64,000 nucleotides of DNA from Lacrimispora sinapis (GCF_043633585.1 NZ_CP141832.1:434001-498000), one strand, 5' to 3'. Shown: positions 1 to 7,376, counted from the stretch's first letter. Notes: a model not told the origin generated them from the sequence alone. A program made the numbers and translations.

Positions 1-2
1 AC

Positions 3-1940
3 CTTTCCGCTTCCTTTTTCCAATCCATTATAGAAGAAGCGGAAAAGAAACAGGCGGACGAAAATTACCGGTACAAGATTCCTAATACAATTTATGGAGC
101 CGGGCACCAGAATGGCGGAGTAGCAGTTTTGACCGCACAGACCAGACCTTCCACGTCCTTTGAAGGAAAACCCTGTACGGCCAACAGCCGGATCAACGTT
201 ACCTTCCAGATCATTGATAATACGTTAGTGGCAACGGAAGGTGCCATGCTTGATAAACAGGCTCTTACCTATACGGTTACAAGGACCCTCACAGGGGACC
301 GGAAAGCACCAAATGAAACCATAACGGTAACGGCTCCCCAGTCTTTAACGGCTACCTTTACCCCTGATTTCTTCTCCAGAGATGAAGTGACCTGGACAAG
401 TTCGGATACATCTGTGATCGTGGTATCCCAGGAGCAGGAAGCTTACCGGGATGCATCTGTATCTGCTTTAAAGGATGCGGCATGGATACATAACATCATG
501 GCAACCGATAATGGAATCAAAAACAACGATCCTTATGCGAAGATTTCGGGAAGCGGAAGCCGGGAAGCAGTAATCACGGTAAATGGAAAAGACAAGCTGG
601 GAAATAAAGCTTCCGCAGCTTGTCAGGTGACTGTCAACTTTGTGACCAATGATCAGACCAGAGTAGTTCCGGAAGGAATTGTCTTGGATCAGGAAGAATT
701 GTCATATTCCCTGGGGTATCAGATGACAGGGGATATCAGTTCTCAGATAGCAGGAAAGAAAGGATTTGACAAGAAGAAACTTTCCGCAACGGTTCTTCCG
801 GATCTTAATGAATCTTCGGAACACAAACCATATGACCGTACCGTGGTATGGACTTCCTCTGACCCGGAAGCAGTATCGGTTGATGAACAGGGAAATGTAG
901 CCCCGGTGGACGGTGCAGCCTGGATCAGGGAAGCAATGAAAAAGGCACCATATGAGGCTGAAAAGGTTGTGGAGATCACAGCTGCCACAAAAGACGGAAA
1001 AAAAGCGGCAGCTTGTAGGGTGAAGTTATTCTTCCAGGCAGAATGTGTGGAAGCTGACCGGAACCGTGAGACTTTTGATTTGGTGCTGACAAAAACAGGA
1101 AGAAGAAGTAATCCTGTTTACACCTGGACCGGGCTGGAAGCAAAAAAGTTTTCTGCTTCCGTTTATCCGGAGAATCGGGAAAAAAAGGGAGTTCAGTGGC
1201 GGTCCTCTGATCCAGGAGTTCTTTCTGTAGATTCAGCGGGGAATGTAAGGGCCGTAGTAATCAATGAGAAACAGGAAATTACCGCTGGCTGGATCAGCCA
1301 GGCAATTGGAAAATCTCCATACACAGGAAGCATTACAGCTATGATTTATGCGGAAAGCAACGATGGAACGCTGTCTGATCCAGTGAATGTCAAGTTAAAT
1401 GTGAAGGTGATTGACAATACGACTTCCGGTGGAGGTTCTTCCGGAGGCGGAGGCGGCGGAGGCGGAGGCGGAGGCGGTGGGGGAAGCCGATCCGTAGGAG
1501 TGACCAGTAGCGGAAATATCCAGGGACCGGCAGGCCCATCCGGAGCAGTAACAGGAACCTGGACCCAGATGGGAAATGAAAAATGGATCTTTGCATCGAA
1601 TCGTACCTATACCGATGAATGGGCATATATTAGTAATCCTTATGCAACGGGAGAGCAGGAAAAGGCTTCCTGGTTCCGGTTTGATAAGGAAGGATTTATG
1701 GTTACCGGCTGGTACACGGATGCAAAAGATGGAAACATTTATTATTTAAAAGCTATCTCTGACGGAACCCAGGGCCAGATGCTTACTGGTTGGCAGAACA
1801 TAGATGGATTCTGGTACTACTTTAATCCGGTCTCAGATGGAACAAAAGGAAAACTACTGACAAATATAACCACATCAGATGGCTACACAGTAAATGAAAA
1901 TGGCCAATGGATCAAAGATGGAAAGGTAGTTACAGTATGA
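3..1940 (+). CDS. Secreted Ig-like repeat protein with C-terminal cell-wall-binding repeats (5' end outside window)
   Basis: The reading frame is open from base 3, so the gene starts upstream of the window; the TTG at 129 is only an internal codon. Roughly the first 470 visible residues hold three or four bacterial Ig-like (Big_2-type) units, each with a 'V.WTSSDP..VSVD..GNV' core (for example WTSSDPEAVSVD and WRSSDPGVLSVD). A pure glycine linker of about 14 residues follows (near nt 1446-1485). The tail has aromatic/glycine repeats of the choline-binding/cell-wall-binding type (GWYTDAKDGNIYY, GWQNIDGFWYYFN) and ends DGYTVNENGQWIKDGKV. This is a typical layout for a non-covalently wall-attached surface protein. 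The ligand is unknown. The stop codon overlaps the next start (ATGA), so the following small gene is probably translationally coupled. Confidence 0.8.
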   Translation, partial: LSASFFQSIIEEAEKKQADENYRYKIPNTIYGAGHQNGGVAVLTAQTRPSTSFEGKPCTANSRINVTFQIIDNTLVATEGAMLDKQALTYTVTRTLTGDRKAPNETITVTAPQSLTATFTPDFFSRDEVTWTSSDTSVIVVSQEQEAYRDASVSALKDAAWIHNIMATDNGIKNNDPYAKISGSGSREAVITVNGKDKLGNKASAACQVTVNFVTNDQTRVVPEGIVLDQEELSYSLGYQMTGDISSQIAGKKGFDKKKLSATVLPDLNESSEHKPYDRTVVWTSSDPEAVSVDEQGNVAPVDGAAWIREAMKKAPYEAEKVVEITAATKDGKKAAACRVKLFFQAECVEADRNRETFDLVLTKTGRRSNPVYTWTGLEAKKFSASVYPENREKKGVQWRSSDPGVLSVDSAGNVRAVVINEKQEITAGWISQAIGKSPYTGSITAMIYAESNDGTLSDPVNVKLNVKVIDNTTSGGGSSGGGGGGGGGGGGGGSRSVGVTSSGNIQGPAGPSGAVTGTWTQMGNEKWIFASNRTYTDEWAYISNPYATGEQEKASWFRFDKEGFMVTGWYTDAKDGNIYYLKAISDGTQGQMLTGWQNIDGFWYYFNPVSDGTKGKLLTNITTSDGYTVNENGQWIKDGKVVTV

Positions 1941-2185
1941 AAATATACTACAGAGTAGTTATGGTATGTTCTGATCGGATTAAAAATGGAAAAGATATTA
2001 GTTTTGAAATTCCAGTACCAGTACCATTTGAAACCCATCAGGAAGCTGAAAACAATGTATCCAGCTTTTTAGTCAGAATGGAACGAATAGATGATGAAGT
2101 GGTTATCAATATTTCTTGGAGGGAAAAGCGAGAGCAGAAACCAATAGCAATAATTCGTTGGGAAAACTGGAATCTCTATAAGTGA
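1937..2185 (+). CDS. Small hypothetical protein, 82 aa
   Basis: ATG at 1937 overlaps the stop of the surface-protein gene (ATGA). A longer version could start at 1907, but that would put 31 bp inside the upstream gene, and the overlap start is the usual coupled arrangement. The product (MKIYYRVVMVCSDRI...) has alternating hydrophobic and charged residues with no signal peptide or membrane segment. I do not recognise a family. It lies in a chain of overlapping genes (1937, 2182), which suggests one operon and a small cytoplasmic accessory function of a mobile element. Confidence 0.6.
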   Translation: MKIYYRVVMVCSDRIKNGKDISFEIPVPVPFETHQEAENNVSSFLVRMERIDDEVVINISWREKREQKPIAIIRWENWNLYK

Positions 2186-2361
2186 ACGTAACAAAAGATT
2201 CCAGTGTCGGAAAAGGAATTATAAATCCTCTGGAAGATGAAGAACCATGTGCGATAAAGTTTAGTGAAATCCTTTCTCTTCTAACAGAAAAAAGTAGCTT
2301 TTCACTCCAATACTTAGCATATGGTATAGAACCCTTTTATTGGGAAGAACAGAAGATATAG
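2182..2361 (+). CDS. Small hypothetical protein, 59 aa, GTG start
   Basis: A GTG at 2182 overlaps the previous stop (GTGA) and opens a 59-codon frame ending TAG at 2359-2361. The peptide starts VNVTKDSSVGKG and ends FYWEEQKI, and it includes an acidic stretch (LEDEEPCAIKF). No homologous family comes to mind. The evidence that it is real is positional: it is the second consecutive 4-nt overlap in the same direction, and the frame fills the otherwise empty space before ssb. It could be a chance frame, hence the moderate confidence. Confidence 0.45.
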   Translation: MNVTKDSSVGKGIINPLEDEEPCAIKFSEILSLLTEKSSFSLQYLAYGIEPFYWEEQKI

Positions 2362-2444
2362 AAACTAATAAAAGATACAGAATAATATGTGAATAAAATA
2401 GGATTCCTTCTGTCCTGAAGGACGGAAGGAAAGGGGAGGAAGAA

Positions 2445-2882
2445 ATGAACAAAGTGATTTTAATGGGAAGATTAACCCGTGATCCGGAAGTCAGATATTC
2501 CCAGGGGGAGCGTTCAATGGCAATAGCAAGGTACAGTCTGGCCGTTGACCGAAGAGGACGTAGAAGTCAGGAAGGTAGTGAACAGACGGCAGATTTTATC
2601 AACTGCGTTGCATTTGATAAAGCAGGAGAATTTGCGGGGAAGTATTTTCGCCAGGGTATGAGAGTACTTATCTCAGGAAGAATCCAAACTGGAAGTTACA
2701 CAAATAAAGATGGTGTAAAAGTTTATACAACAGATGTTGTTATAGAGGACCAGGAATTTGCTGATAGCAAAAATGCTTCAGGTGATGGAACCTCCAGATC
2801 AGAACCTTCCAGTGCAGTGGGAGATGGATTTATGAATATTCCGGATGGTGTGGAAGATGAGGGACTGCTATTTAATTCATAG
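2445..2882 (+). CDS. ssb: Single-stranded DNA-binding protein
   Basis: A 145-residue protein with the SSB OB-fold signature: MNKVILMGRLTRDPEVRYSQ at the N terminus, then IARYSLAVDRR, FINCVAFDKAGEFAGKYFRQG and VLISGRIQTGSYTNKDG. It binds ssDNA as a tetramer. The C-terminal tail is short, acidic and disordered (GVEDEGLLFNS). It does not end in the DDDIPF-type peptide of housekeeping SSBs, which fits a mobile-element paralogue rather than the chromosomal replication SSB. A very strong ribosome site (GGGGAGGAAG) precedes the ATG. Neighbouring small unknown genes and the Fic module support an integrative or conjugative element setting, which is inference. Confidence 0.93.
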   Translation: MNKVILMGRLTRDPEVRYSQGERSMAIARYSLAVDRRGRRSQEGSEQTADFINCVAFDKAGEFAGKYFRQGMRVLISGRIQTGSYTNKDGVKVYTTDVVIEDQEFADSKNASGDGTSRSEPSSAVGDGFMNIPDGVEDEGLLFNS

Positions 2883-2891
2883 GGGTAAAAA

Positions 2892-3086
2892 ATGAAATTA
2901 ACGACTAAAGATAAAAACAAAAATATTCCGGTAACTGTATTATCGGAAACTGGAAATAAATATGGAATCGTGGTTGGAACATACAATCATATGGTATGTG
3001 TATTACTGAACATTGGAGAGTATATAGACGTACCGGATCATAAGGTTAAAAGAATAAATAAAAAACCTAAGTTTGCGGATTGTTAA
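2892..3086 (+). CDS. Small hypothetical protein, 64 aa
   Basis: It starts 9 bp after ssb with an AGGGG ribosome site and is probably co-transcribed with it. The product is basic and beta-rich (MKLTTKDKNKNIPVTVLSE..., IGEYIDVPDHKVKRINKKPKF), with no signal peptide. I do not recognise a family. The size and the central 'YGIVVGTYNHMVCVLLNIGEYIDVPDHKV' region resemble small SH3-like barrel proteins, but that is only an impression. Confidence 0.6.
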   Translation: MKLTTKDKNKNIPVTVLSETGNKYGIVVGTYNHMVCVLLNIGEYIDVPDHKVKRINKKPKFADC

Positions 3087-3184
3087 AGTAGCCAATAAAA
3101 CATCAAAATATTATATATGTACATTGAAAACCGAATAAGTTTTAACCGATAGAAAAGAAACTTTGATATAGAAAGGGCATAAAG

Positions 3185-3853
3185 ATGAATATATATGAAG
3201 TTCATAAGAAACTGGTTATTGATCATTCTCCCATTTCCCTACATAAAACAACCGAAGTGATTTATAAATGCCCATACTGCGAAAAACATTTAATTACGTA
3301 TTGTTTGACTGAGGAGAGGGATGAAAGGTTCCATGAACAAAAGTGTTTATATAATGATGGAGATACAATAGACACTCCAGAAGAATACTGGAAAAAATTA
3401 GATACAGAGCTTATGGTTGGAGAATGTGACGCATGTGGAAATCAAATTAAAGAAATACACTTTGATTTATTGGATCAAGAAATACCATATGAATTTATAG
3501 TTCAAGATCCGGATCATTTAATTAAAAATTTTGAAGAATTAACTTTGTATGAATTAATGACAGGAAATAAACGAATCGGTCATATTTTTCAATATAATCA
3601 GGGGGAGATTGAGAAAGAAGCGTTGATTGTCGATGATGAATCATGTAAAAATTTTACTAGACCCCCAGAAAATTACATTAGAAATAAAGTATATCGTGTT
3701 GATCTGGAATGCCTTACCGATCTTGTTAATGTAGAAGTTAAGAATATTGGGGTATGCAATGGCCATTATGAGGGGGATGAGCAGAAAAGTATCTGGGAAA
3801 TGTCTTCTGAAATTGTTCTTTATCTGGTTGATAATTTAGAGAAAATAACCTAA
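3185..3853 (+). CDS. Hypothetical protein with a possible zinc ribbon, 222 aa
   Basis: An unrecognised cytoplasmic protein. Two CxxC pairs, C29/C32 (KCPYCEK) and C81/C84 (ECDACGN), are spaced as in a zinc ribbon; C40 is an extra cysteine. The remainder is acidic and charged (LIKNFEELTLYELMTGNK, VYRVDLECLTDLVNVEVKN). A ribosome site (GAAAGGGC) lies upstream. The 98-bp gap before it contains AT-rich sequence but no promoter I can defend. Zinc binding is inferred from the cysteine spacing only. Confidence 0.6.
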   Translation: MNIYEVHKKLVIDHSPISLHKTTEVIYKCPYCEKHLITYCLTEERDERFHEQKCLYNDGDTIDTPEEYWKKLDTELMVGECDACGNQIKEIHFDLLDQEIPYEFIVQDPDHLIKNFEELTLYELMTGNKRIGHIFQYNQGEIEKEALIVDDESCKNFTRPPENYIRNKVYRVDLECLTDLVNVEVKNIGVCNGHYEGDEQKSIWEMSSEIVLYLVDNLEKIT

Positions 3854-3864
3854 TACATTAGTCC

Positions 3865-3893
3865 TTGATTTCCCTTTTAGAAAGTAGTATAAT
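3865..3893 (+). promoter_or_regulatory. Sigma-A-type promoter of the antitoxin-fic operon
   Basis: The -35 box is TTGATT (3865-3870). After exactly 17 bp comes a consensus TATAAT (3888-3893). The palindrome at 3894-3913 lies directly downstream, so the transcription start would fall inside it. Both boxes and their spacing are seen in the sequence; activity is inferred. Confidence 0.75.
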
Positions 3894-3913
3894 ATACGTA
3901 TATATATACGTAT
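3894..3913. promoter_or_regulatory. 20-bp perfect palindrome, probable antitoxin operator
   Basis: ATACGTATATATATACGTAT is its own reverse complement and abuts the -10 box. A further TACGT half-site follows at about 3919. Phd/YefM-family antitoxins repress their own operon by binding palindromes over the promoter, so this is the natural operator for the gene starting at 3946. Confidence 0.65.
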
Positions 3914-3945
3914 TAAATTACGTGTAAAACTGAAAGGAAGTAAAT

Positions 3946-4122
3946 ATGTTTGTTGTTACAAGCCGTGACCTTCAAACTAAGCTGAAGGGCATAAAAGAGC
4001 GAGTGAATAAAGGTGAAGAAGCAATTTTACACAGTAATGGACATGATGATCTTGTTTTGATTACACTTGAAAGATACAATGAATTGTTGAATATTGAGAA
4101 AGATCAAAACAAAATTAAATAG
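3946..4122 (+). CDS. Phd/YefM-like antitoxin, 58 aa
   Basis: ATG with an AAAGGAAG ribosome site opens a 58-codon frame. The peptide shows the compact Phd/YefM layout: a short N-terminal strand (MFVVTSRDLQ), an amphipathic helix (KLKGIKERVNKGE), then the 'EEAILHSNGHDDLVLITLERYNEL' strand-helix that ends the DNA-binding fold in this family. Its short basic tail (EKDQNKIK) would be the toxin-binding extension. It lies 14 bp upstream of fic, behind a palindromic operator. The family call is by pattern, not by a search. It lies wholly outside the duplicated unit, so only one copy exists in the window. Confidence 0.7.
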   Translation: MFVVTSRDLQTKLKGIKERVNKGEEAILHSNGHDDLVLITLERYNELLNIEKDQNKIK

Positions 4123-4136
4123 AGAGGGGATAGAAA

Positions 4137-4973
4137 ATGGCAGAAAGTAAATATAAGATTTATGGTGAAAGCCCCGATAAGAGTATAAAAAAATCATATT
4201 GGGATGCTGCTAAGGGGCTTCAGCAAGTCGATGGTTTAACTCCAACCCAATACCTATCAGAGTTGGCCGAGGCAAATATTGAAGGGGAATTATCTTATGA
4301 AGAAGTAGAAGACTTATTATACAAGCGTTATGAGGATGAAACACCGGAAGATATTGAGAGGAGAAACAAAGAGGCAGATCTTGTTGCAGCCAGGATAGCA
4401 CATATCCTGGACAGCCCTGGCTATCCTCTTCAAATAGCTTCCTTAAAAGCTATTCACCGGGAACTTTTTAAAGATATCTATGATCATGCCGGACAATTTA
4501 GGCTGGTAAATATTTATAAGCAAGAGCCAATACTTAATGGTGCAACTGTAAAATATACAAATTACACAGCTTTAGAAGATACCCTTGAATATGATTTTAA
4601 TGTGGAGAAAAGTAAGAGTTATTCTGGATACACACAAGAGCAGATCATAAAAAGAATAGCATCTTTTACGTCATCTATTTGGCAGGCGCATCCATTTATG
4701 GAGGGGAATACACGAACGACAGCCGTATTTATGGAATGTTATCTAAATAATATGGGCTTTCAAGTCGATAATACAATGTTTAAGAATTGTAGCCATTATT
4801 TCAGAAATGCTCTGGTTCGTGCTAATTATGCTTTATATGCAAAAGGGATAGTGGAAACCAATGAATTTTTGGAGAAGTTTTATCGAAATTTGCTAATTGG
4901 AGGAAAAGATAACTTAAGTAACCGTGAGCTAACGTTAAGAGAATGTTTCATTCAAAAGGATATGGATAGATAG
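4137..4973 (+). CDS. Fic/Doc-family toxin (AMP/phosphate transferase), 278 aa
   Basis: A Fic-domain protein that would transfer AMP or another nucleotide-derived group to a target protein. The catalytic motif HPFMEGNTRT starts at H185 and matches the HxFx(D/E)GNxR consensus, with the flap region upstream (NGATVKYTNYTALEDTLEYDF). The N-terminal ~90 residues are a helical, acidic extension (EELSYEEVEDLLYKRYEDE type) rather than a second catalytic domain. I see no clear (S/T)xxxE(G/N) inhibitory helix, so control probably comes from the Phd-like protein encoded just upstream. The ribosome site is GAGAGGGG. The left breakpoint of the 19-kb duplication lies after codon 42 (4262), which is why the second copy of the gene lacks its start. 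Confidence 0.9.
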   Translation: MAESKYKIYGESPDKSIKKSYWDAAKGLQQVDGLTPTQYLSELAEANIEGELSYEEVEDLLYKRYEDETPEDIERRNKEADLVAARIAHILDSPGYPLQIASLKAIHRELFKDIYDHAGQFRLVNIYKQEPILNGATVKYTNYTALEDTLEYDFNVEKSKSYSGYTQEQIIKRIASFTSSIWQAHPFMEGNTRTTAVFMECYLNNMGFQVDNTMFKNCSHYFRNALVRANYALYAKGIVETNEFLEKFYRNLLIGGKDNLSNRELTLRECFIQKDMDR

Positions 4974-5016
4974 GTTTGATTAAATTTCCATATTATGGTA
5001 TAGTGAAAAAAGATAA

Positions 5017-5056
5017 AAAATAACCACCCCGCCTGACAAGTGAGAATGGTTATTTT
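5017..5056 (+). terminator. Hairpin after fic, probable terminator
   Basis: AAAATAACCA (5017-5026) pairs with TGGTTATTTT (5047-5056) across a 20-nt loop. The 3' arm itself supplies the T-rich tract. It sits 43 bp after the fic stop and separates the toxin operon from the next gene. Confidence 0.55.
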
Positions 5057-5091
5057 AGAAAATATTATTTAGGAAACTACCGAAACAGTTA

Positions 5092-5144
5092 CCCTTTGTT
5101 AGAATATCATGTATTGATGATTATGTCAATTATGTAACAAAGGG
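5092..5144 (+). promoter_or_regulatory. Inverted repeat covering the ribosome site of the two-TM protein gene
   Basis: CCCTTTGTTA (5092-5101) is the exact reverse complement of TAACAAAGGG (5135-5144), separated by 33 nt. The right arm contains the AAAGGGG ribosome site of the gene at 5153. Folding of the leader RNA would hide that site. It could equally be a protein-binding operator. Confidence 0.45.
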
Positions 5145-5152
5145 GATAGAGT

Positions 5153-5803
5153 ATGAATATTACGACAGAAAAAGTAAAAGAAGCAGGATATTGGTGCAAG
5201 AAAATTATAGAATTAAATCAACAATATCAATCTTGTGAAAATGGAATTAAGCGGCAGAAAAGTTTAGGGTACAAAATAGGCCAGATTATCGTTAGATGGT
5301 TTCCTAGCATGTTTATAATACTTATCATAGTGCTTGGAATATTGGTATATCGTCTAATCTTAGCATACCCTATTGAACCACCAAATCCAGATGCTGTACT
5401 TTTGAACGAACTTATAGTACCAGCCTGGAGATATTTCGCTATATTAAGTATAATTGATTTTCCCCTATCTTTATTTTGGGGACTTTATAGTACAAATAGG
5501 AGTCTCAAAAAGGTAATTCAAAAGAGTGATGAGTTAAAAAAACAGTTGGATAGTGTTGTTAAAGAAAAACTTGAAATTATTAGTATAATTCCTGAAAAAT
5601 ATCGATATCCATTGGCAACGGATTATCTTGCGGATGTATTGATATGTGGAAGAGCAGATACCATGAAAGAGGCGTTGAATCTTTATGAAGAACAAATACA
5701 TCGCTGGAAAGTAGAAAGTAAAATGGATGCGGTTCTGAAGAGGCAACAAAGCAATAATAACCTATTATGGGCTCATGTTGTAGCTGATATATTGTTTAGG
5801 TAA
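5153..5803 (+). CDS. Two-TM membrane protein with coiled-coil tail, 216 aa
   Basis: An unrecognised protein. There is no cleavable signal. A basic N-terminal segment (residues 1-48) is followed by two hydrophobic helices at about 50-70 (FIILIIVLGILVYRLILAY) and 93-112 (YFAILSIIDFPLSLFWGLYS). A charged, heptad-like stretch follows (SLKKVIQKSDELKKQLDSVVKEKLE), then a soluble C-terminal helical region of about 80 residues. The predicted topology puts both tails in the cytoplasm. It lies 16 bp upstream of the small secreted protein gene, so the two are probably co-transcribed; any functional link to that protein or the giant adhesin is inference. Confidence 0.65.
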   Translation: MNITTEKVKEAGYWCKKIIELNQQYQSCENGIKRQKSLGYKIGQIIVRWFPSMFIILIIVLGILVYRLILAYPIEPPNPDAVLLNELIVPAWRYFAILSIIDFPLSLFWGLYSTNRSLKKVIQKSDELKKQLDSVVKEKLEIISIIPEKYRYPLATDYLADVLICGRADTMKEALNLYEEQIHRWKVESKMDAVLKRQQSNNNLLWAHVVADILFR

Positions 5804-5819
5804 AAAGGGAGGAAATGAT

Positions 5820-6545
5820 ATGAAAAAGAGATTAATCGGGGCAATATTATCGACGGTACTTACTGTAACCATGGCAACACCGGCATTTGCGGAAATCATC
5901 TGGACTGCAGATAAGCTTCCGGCAGGATATACAACCAATGAGTGGGAGAATAAGGATTTTTATCTTAATGCTGGAACTGCAATTAAGAGAGATACCTATA
6001 CATTTTATGTTAAAGATTTACATGGTAATCTAATGAAAAATGCTTCATTTGCTGGAGGTTCAAGAACTGATGAAAATGGTGTATTTATTGATGCAACTGG
6101 TCATGTATGCTCTTATGGAACTGAACTTGCTGAAATTGAGTATTTTAATTCTGTTCCATATTCACATTCTTCATGGCAGCAAGATTCATCAAAACCATTA
6201 AATGAAAATGGAATTAGTAATTACTGGTATGGATCTAGTCGTTCGTCTTCAACAAGTATATGGGAATGGTTAATGGTATCCCCTGATGGTAAACAAGATG
6301 GTTTAAAATATGCTTATTGTTTTAATGAATATGGATACCTCTACACTAATACCATTACTCCAGATGGATATCAGGTAAATGAGCTTGGCCAGCTGATGAT
6401 TGATGGAAAGGTAATGACCAGGAAACCCAATGATGTTACTCCTTGGTATGGATTTGTAAGGTTTCCAATTGGCGCATTAGGTTATGACTATGAATCAAGT
6501 GAAAGAGCGTCTCAGACATGGGGAACCCCTAATCCATATTTTTAA
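5820..6545 (+). CDS. Small secreted protein with cell-wall-repeat-like C-terminal motif, 241 aa
   Basis: A clear signal peptide (MKKRLIGAILSTVLTVTMAT, cleavage after PAFA) precedes an aromatic-rich exported domain. Residues ~160-200 read 'YAYCFNEYGYLYTN' and 'DGYQVNELGQLMIDGKV'. The latter is nearly the same closing motif that ends the surface protein at 3-1940 (DGYTVNENGQWIKDGKV), so this is probably a cell-wall-binding repeat cap. About 40 residues follow it, ending TWGTPNPYF. The ribosome site is GGGAGG. No enzymatic motif is visible. It may act with the neighbouring membrane protein; the function is unknown. Confidence 0.7.
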   Translation: MKKRLIGAILSTVLTVTMATPAFAEIIWTADKLPAGYTTNEWENKDFYLNAGTAIKRDTYTFYVKDLHGNLMKNASFAGGSRTDENGVFIDATGHVCSYGTELAEIEYFNSVPYSHSSWQQDSSKPLNENGISNYWYGSSRSSSTSIWEWLMVSPDGKQDGLKYAYCFNEYGYLYTNTITPDGYQVNELGQLMIDGKVMTRKPNDVTPWYGFVRFPIGALGYDYESSERASQTWGTPNPYF

Positions 6546-6566
6546 CAACTAAATAAAATTTCTTTC

Positions 6567-6604
6567 AAAGACTATCGGTTAATCATAATCGGTAGTCTTT
6601 TTTA
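6567..6604 (+). terminator. Rho-independent terminator after the small secreted gene
   Basis: AAAGACTATCGGTT pairs, with a few G-T wobbles, with AATCGGTAGTCTTT and runs into TTTTTTATTA. It lies 22 bp after the stop. It should largely stop transcription from upstream genes before the IS and the giant gene. Confidence 0.8.
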
Positions 6605-6714
6605 TTATGGGCTTTAGCCTGTTGAACATGGGTGAGTTTCTTTTTAAGAGAAATGAATCCATGTGAAATAATAAACCACCCGCTATGCGGGTGCGAGTCA
6701 GTAAGTTATACAAA

Positions 6715-6777
6715 AAATCACCTTTCCGATTATAATAGAGGTGTCCAAGCCACTATTAAAGAAAGGAAAGGTGATTT
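6715..6777 (+). promoter_or_regulatory. tnpA promoter inside a ribosome-site-sequestering inverted repeat
   Basis: AAATCACCTTTCC (6715-6727) and GGAAAGGTGATTT (6765-6777) form a perfect 13-bp inverted repeat. The right arm contains the AAAGGTG ribosome site of tnpA. Between the arms lies TATAAT (6731-6736), with a weak TATACA -35 about 18 bp upstream. Transcripts starting near 6743 lack the left arm and stay translatable; transcripts arriving from outside would fold and block translation. Confidence 0.7.
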
Positions 6778-6779
6778 CA

Positions 6780-7235
6780 TTGGCGAAGAAAGCCAATGAA
6801 CTGGCACATACGAAATGGATGTGCAAATATCATATCGTCTTCACACCTAAGTATAGACGAAAAGTAATTTATAATCAATACAAGGAAGATTTGAGAGATG
6901 TTTTGAAGCAACTATGCAATTATAAGGGAGTACAAATCTTAGAAGGCCATATAATGCCAGATCATGTACATATGCTGGTAAGTATTCCGCCTAAAATTAG
7001 CATATCTAGCTTTATGGGTTATCTGAAAGGAAAATCCGCCCTTATGATGTTTGATCGCCATGCAAACCTAAAGTATAAATTCGGAAACCGACATTTTTGG
7101 TCGGAAGGATACTACGTAAGCACGGTAGGACTAAATGAGGACACCATCCGAAAATATATAAAGGAGCAGGAGAAAGCGGATATTTTACAAGATAAACTAA
7201 GTGTAAAAGAATACGAGGACCCTTTTAAGGGTTAG
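6780..7235 (+). CDS. tnpA: IS200/IS605-family transposase TnpA (Y1 HUH), 151 aa
   Basis: A single-strand transposase of the HUH/Y1 superfamily. MAKKANELAHTKWMCKYHIV is the family's usual N terminus, and it selects the TTG at 6780 with AAAGGTG 6 bp upstream. Earlier GTG codons at 6741 and 6771 are in frame but would make an atypical extension. The HUH metal-binding motif is DHVHMLV, and the catalytic tyrosine lies in SEGYYVSTVG before the last helix (EDTIRKYIKEQ). Full length for the family and without lesions, so the element may be active. Confidence 0.92.
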   Translation: MAKKANELAHTKWMCKYHIVFTPKYRRKVIYNQYKEDLRDVLKQLCNYKGVQILEGHIMPDHVHMLVSIPPKISISSFMGYLKGKSALMMFDRHANLKYKFGNRHFWSEGYYVSTVGLNEDTIRKYIKEQEKADILQDKLSVKEYEDPFKG

Positions 7236-7376
7236 TCGGTATTACAAAGGCCCCTTCAGGGGTGGCAACGAGTCAAAAGCATAGTGGCTTGAACGAAGTG
7301 AAAGCCAGCGCCTTGAGACGCTGGCCTAGTATCAAAGGGTTATACCCTTTTCACAAGCCACCCGTTTTACGGGTGG
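7219..7376 (+). other. Highly structured right end of the IS200 element
   Basis: Consecutive hairpins follow the end of tnpA: ACCCTT/AAGGGT (7219-7232), CCCC/GGGG (7251-7262), TGGCTT/AAGCCA (7285-7307) competing with CCAGCG/CGCTGG (7305-7324), AAAGGG/CCCTTT (7334-7350), and the subterminal CCACCCG/CGGGTGG (7358-7376). The last one is the expected TnpA recognition hairpin. The others form a compact non-coding stretch that could be a structured RNA. No tnpB is present. Confidence 0.5.

Noticed and set aside
1446..1485. GGCGGA-type tandem as a microsatellite or CRISPR-like repeat
   Set aside because: It encodes the polyglycine linker in frame, and there are no spacers. It may slip, but it is an ordinary coding repeat.
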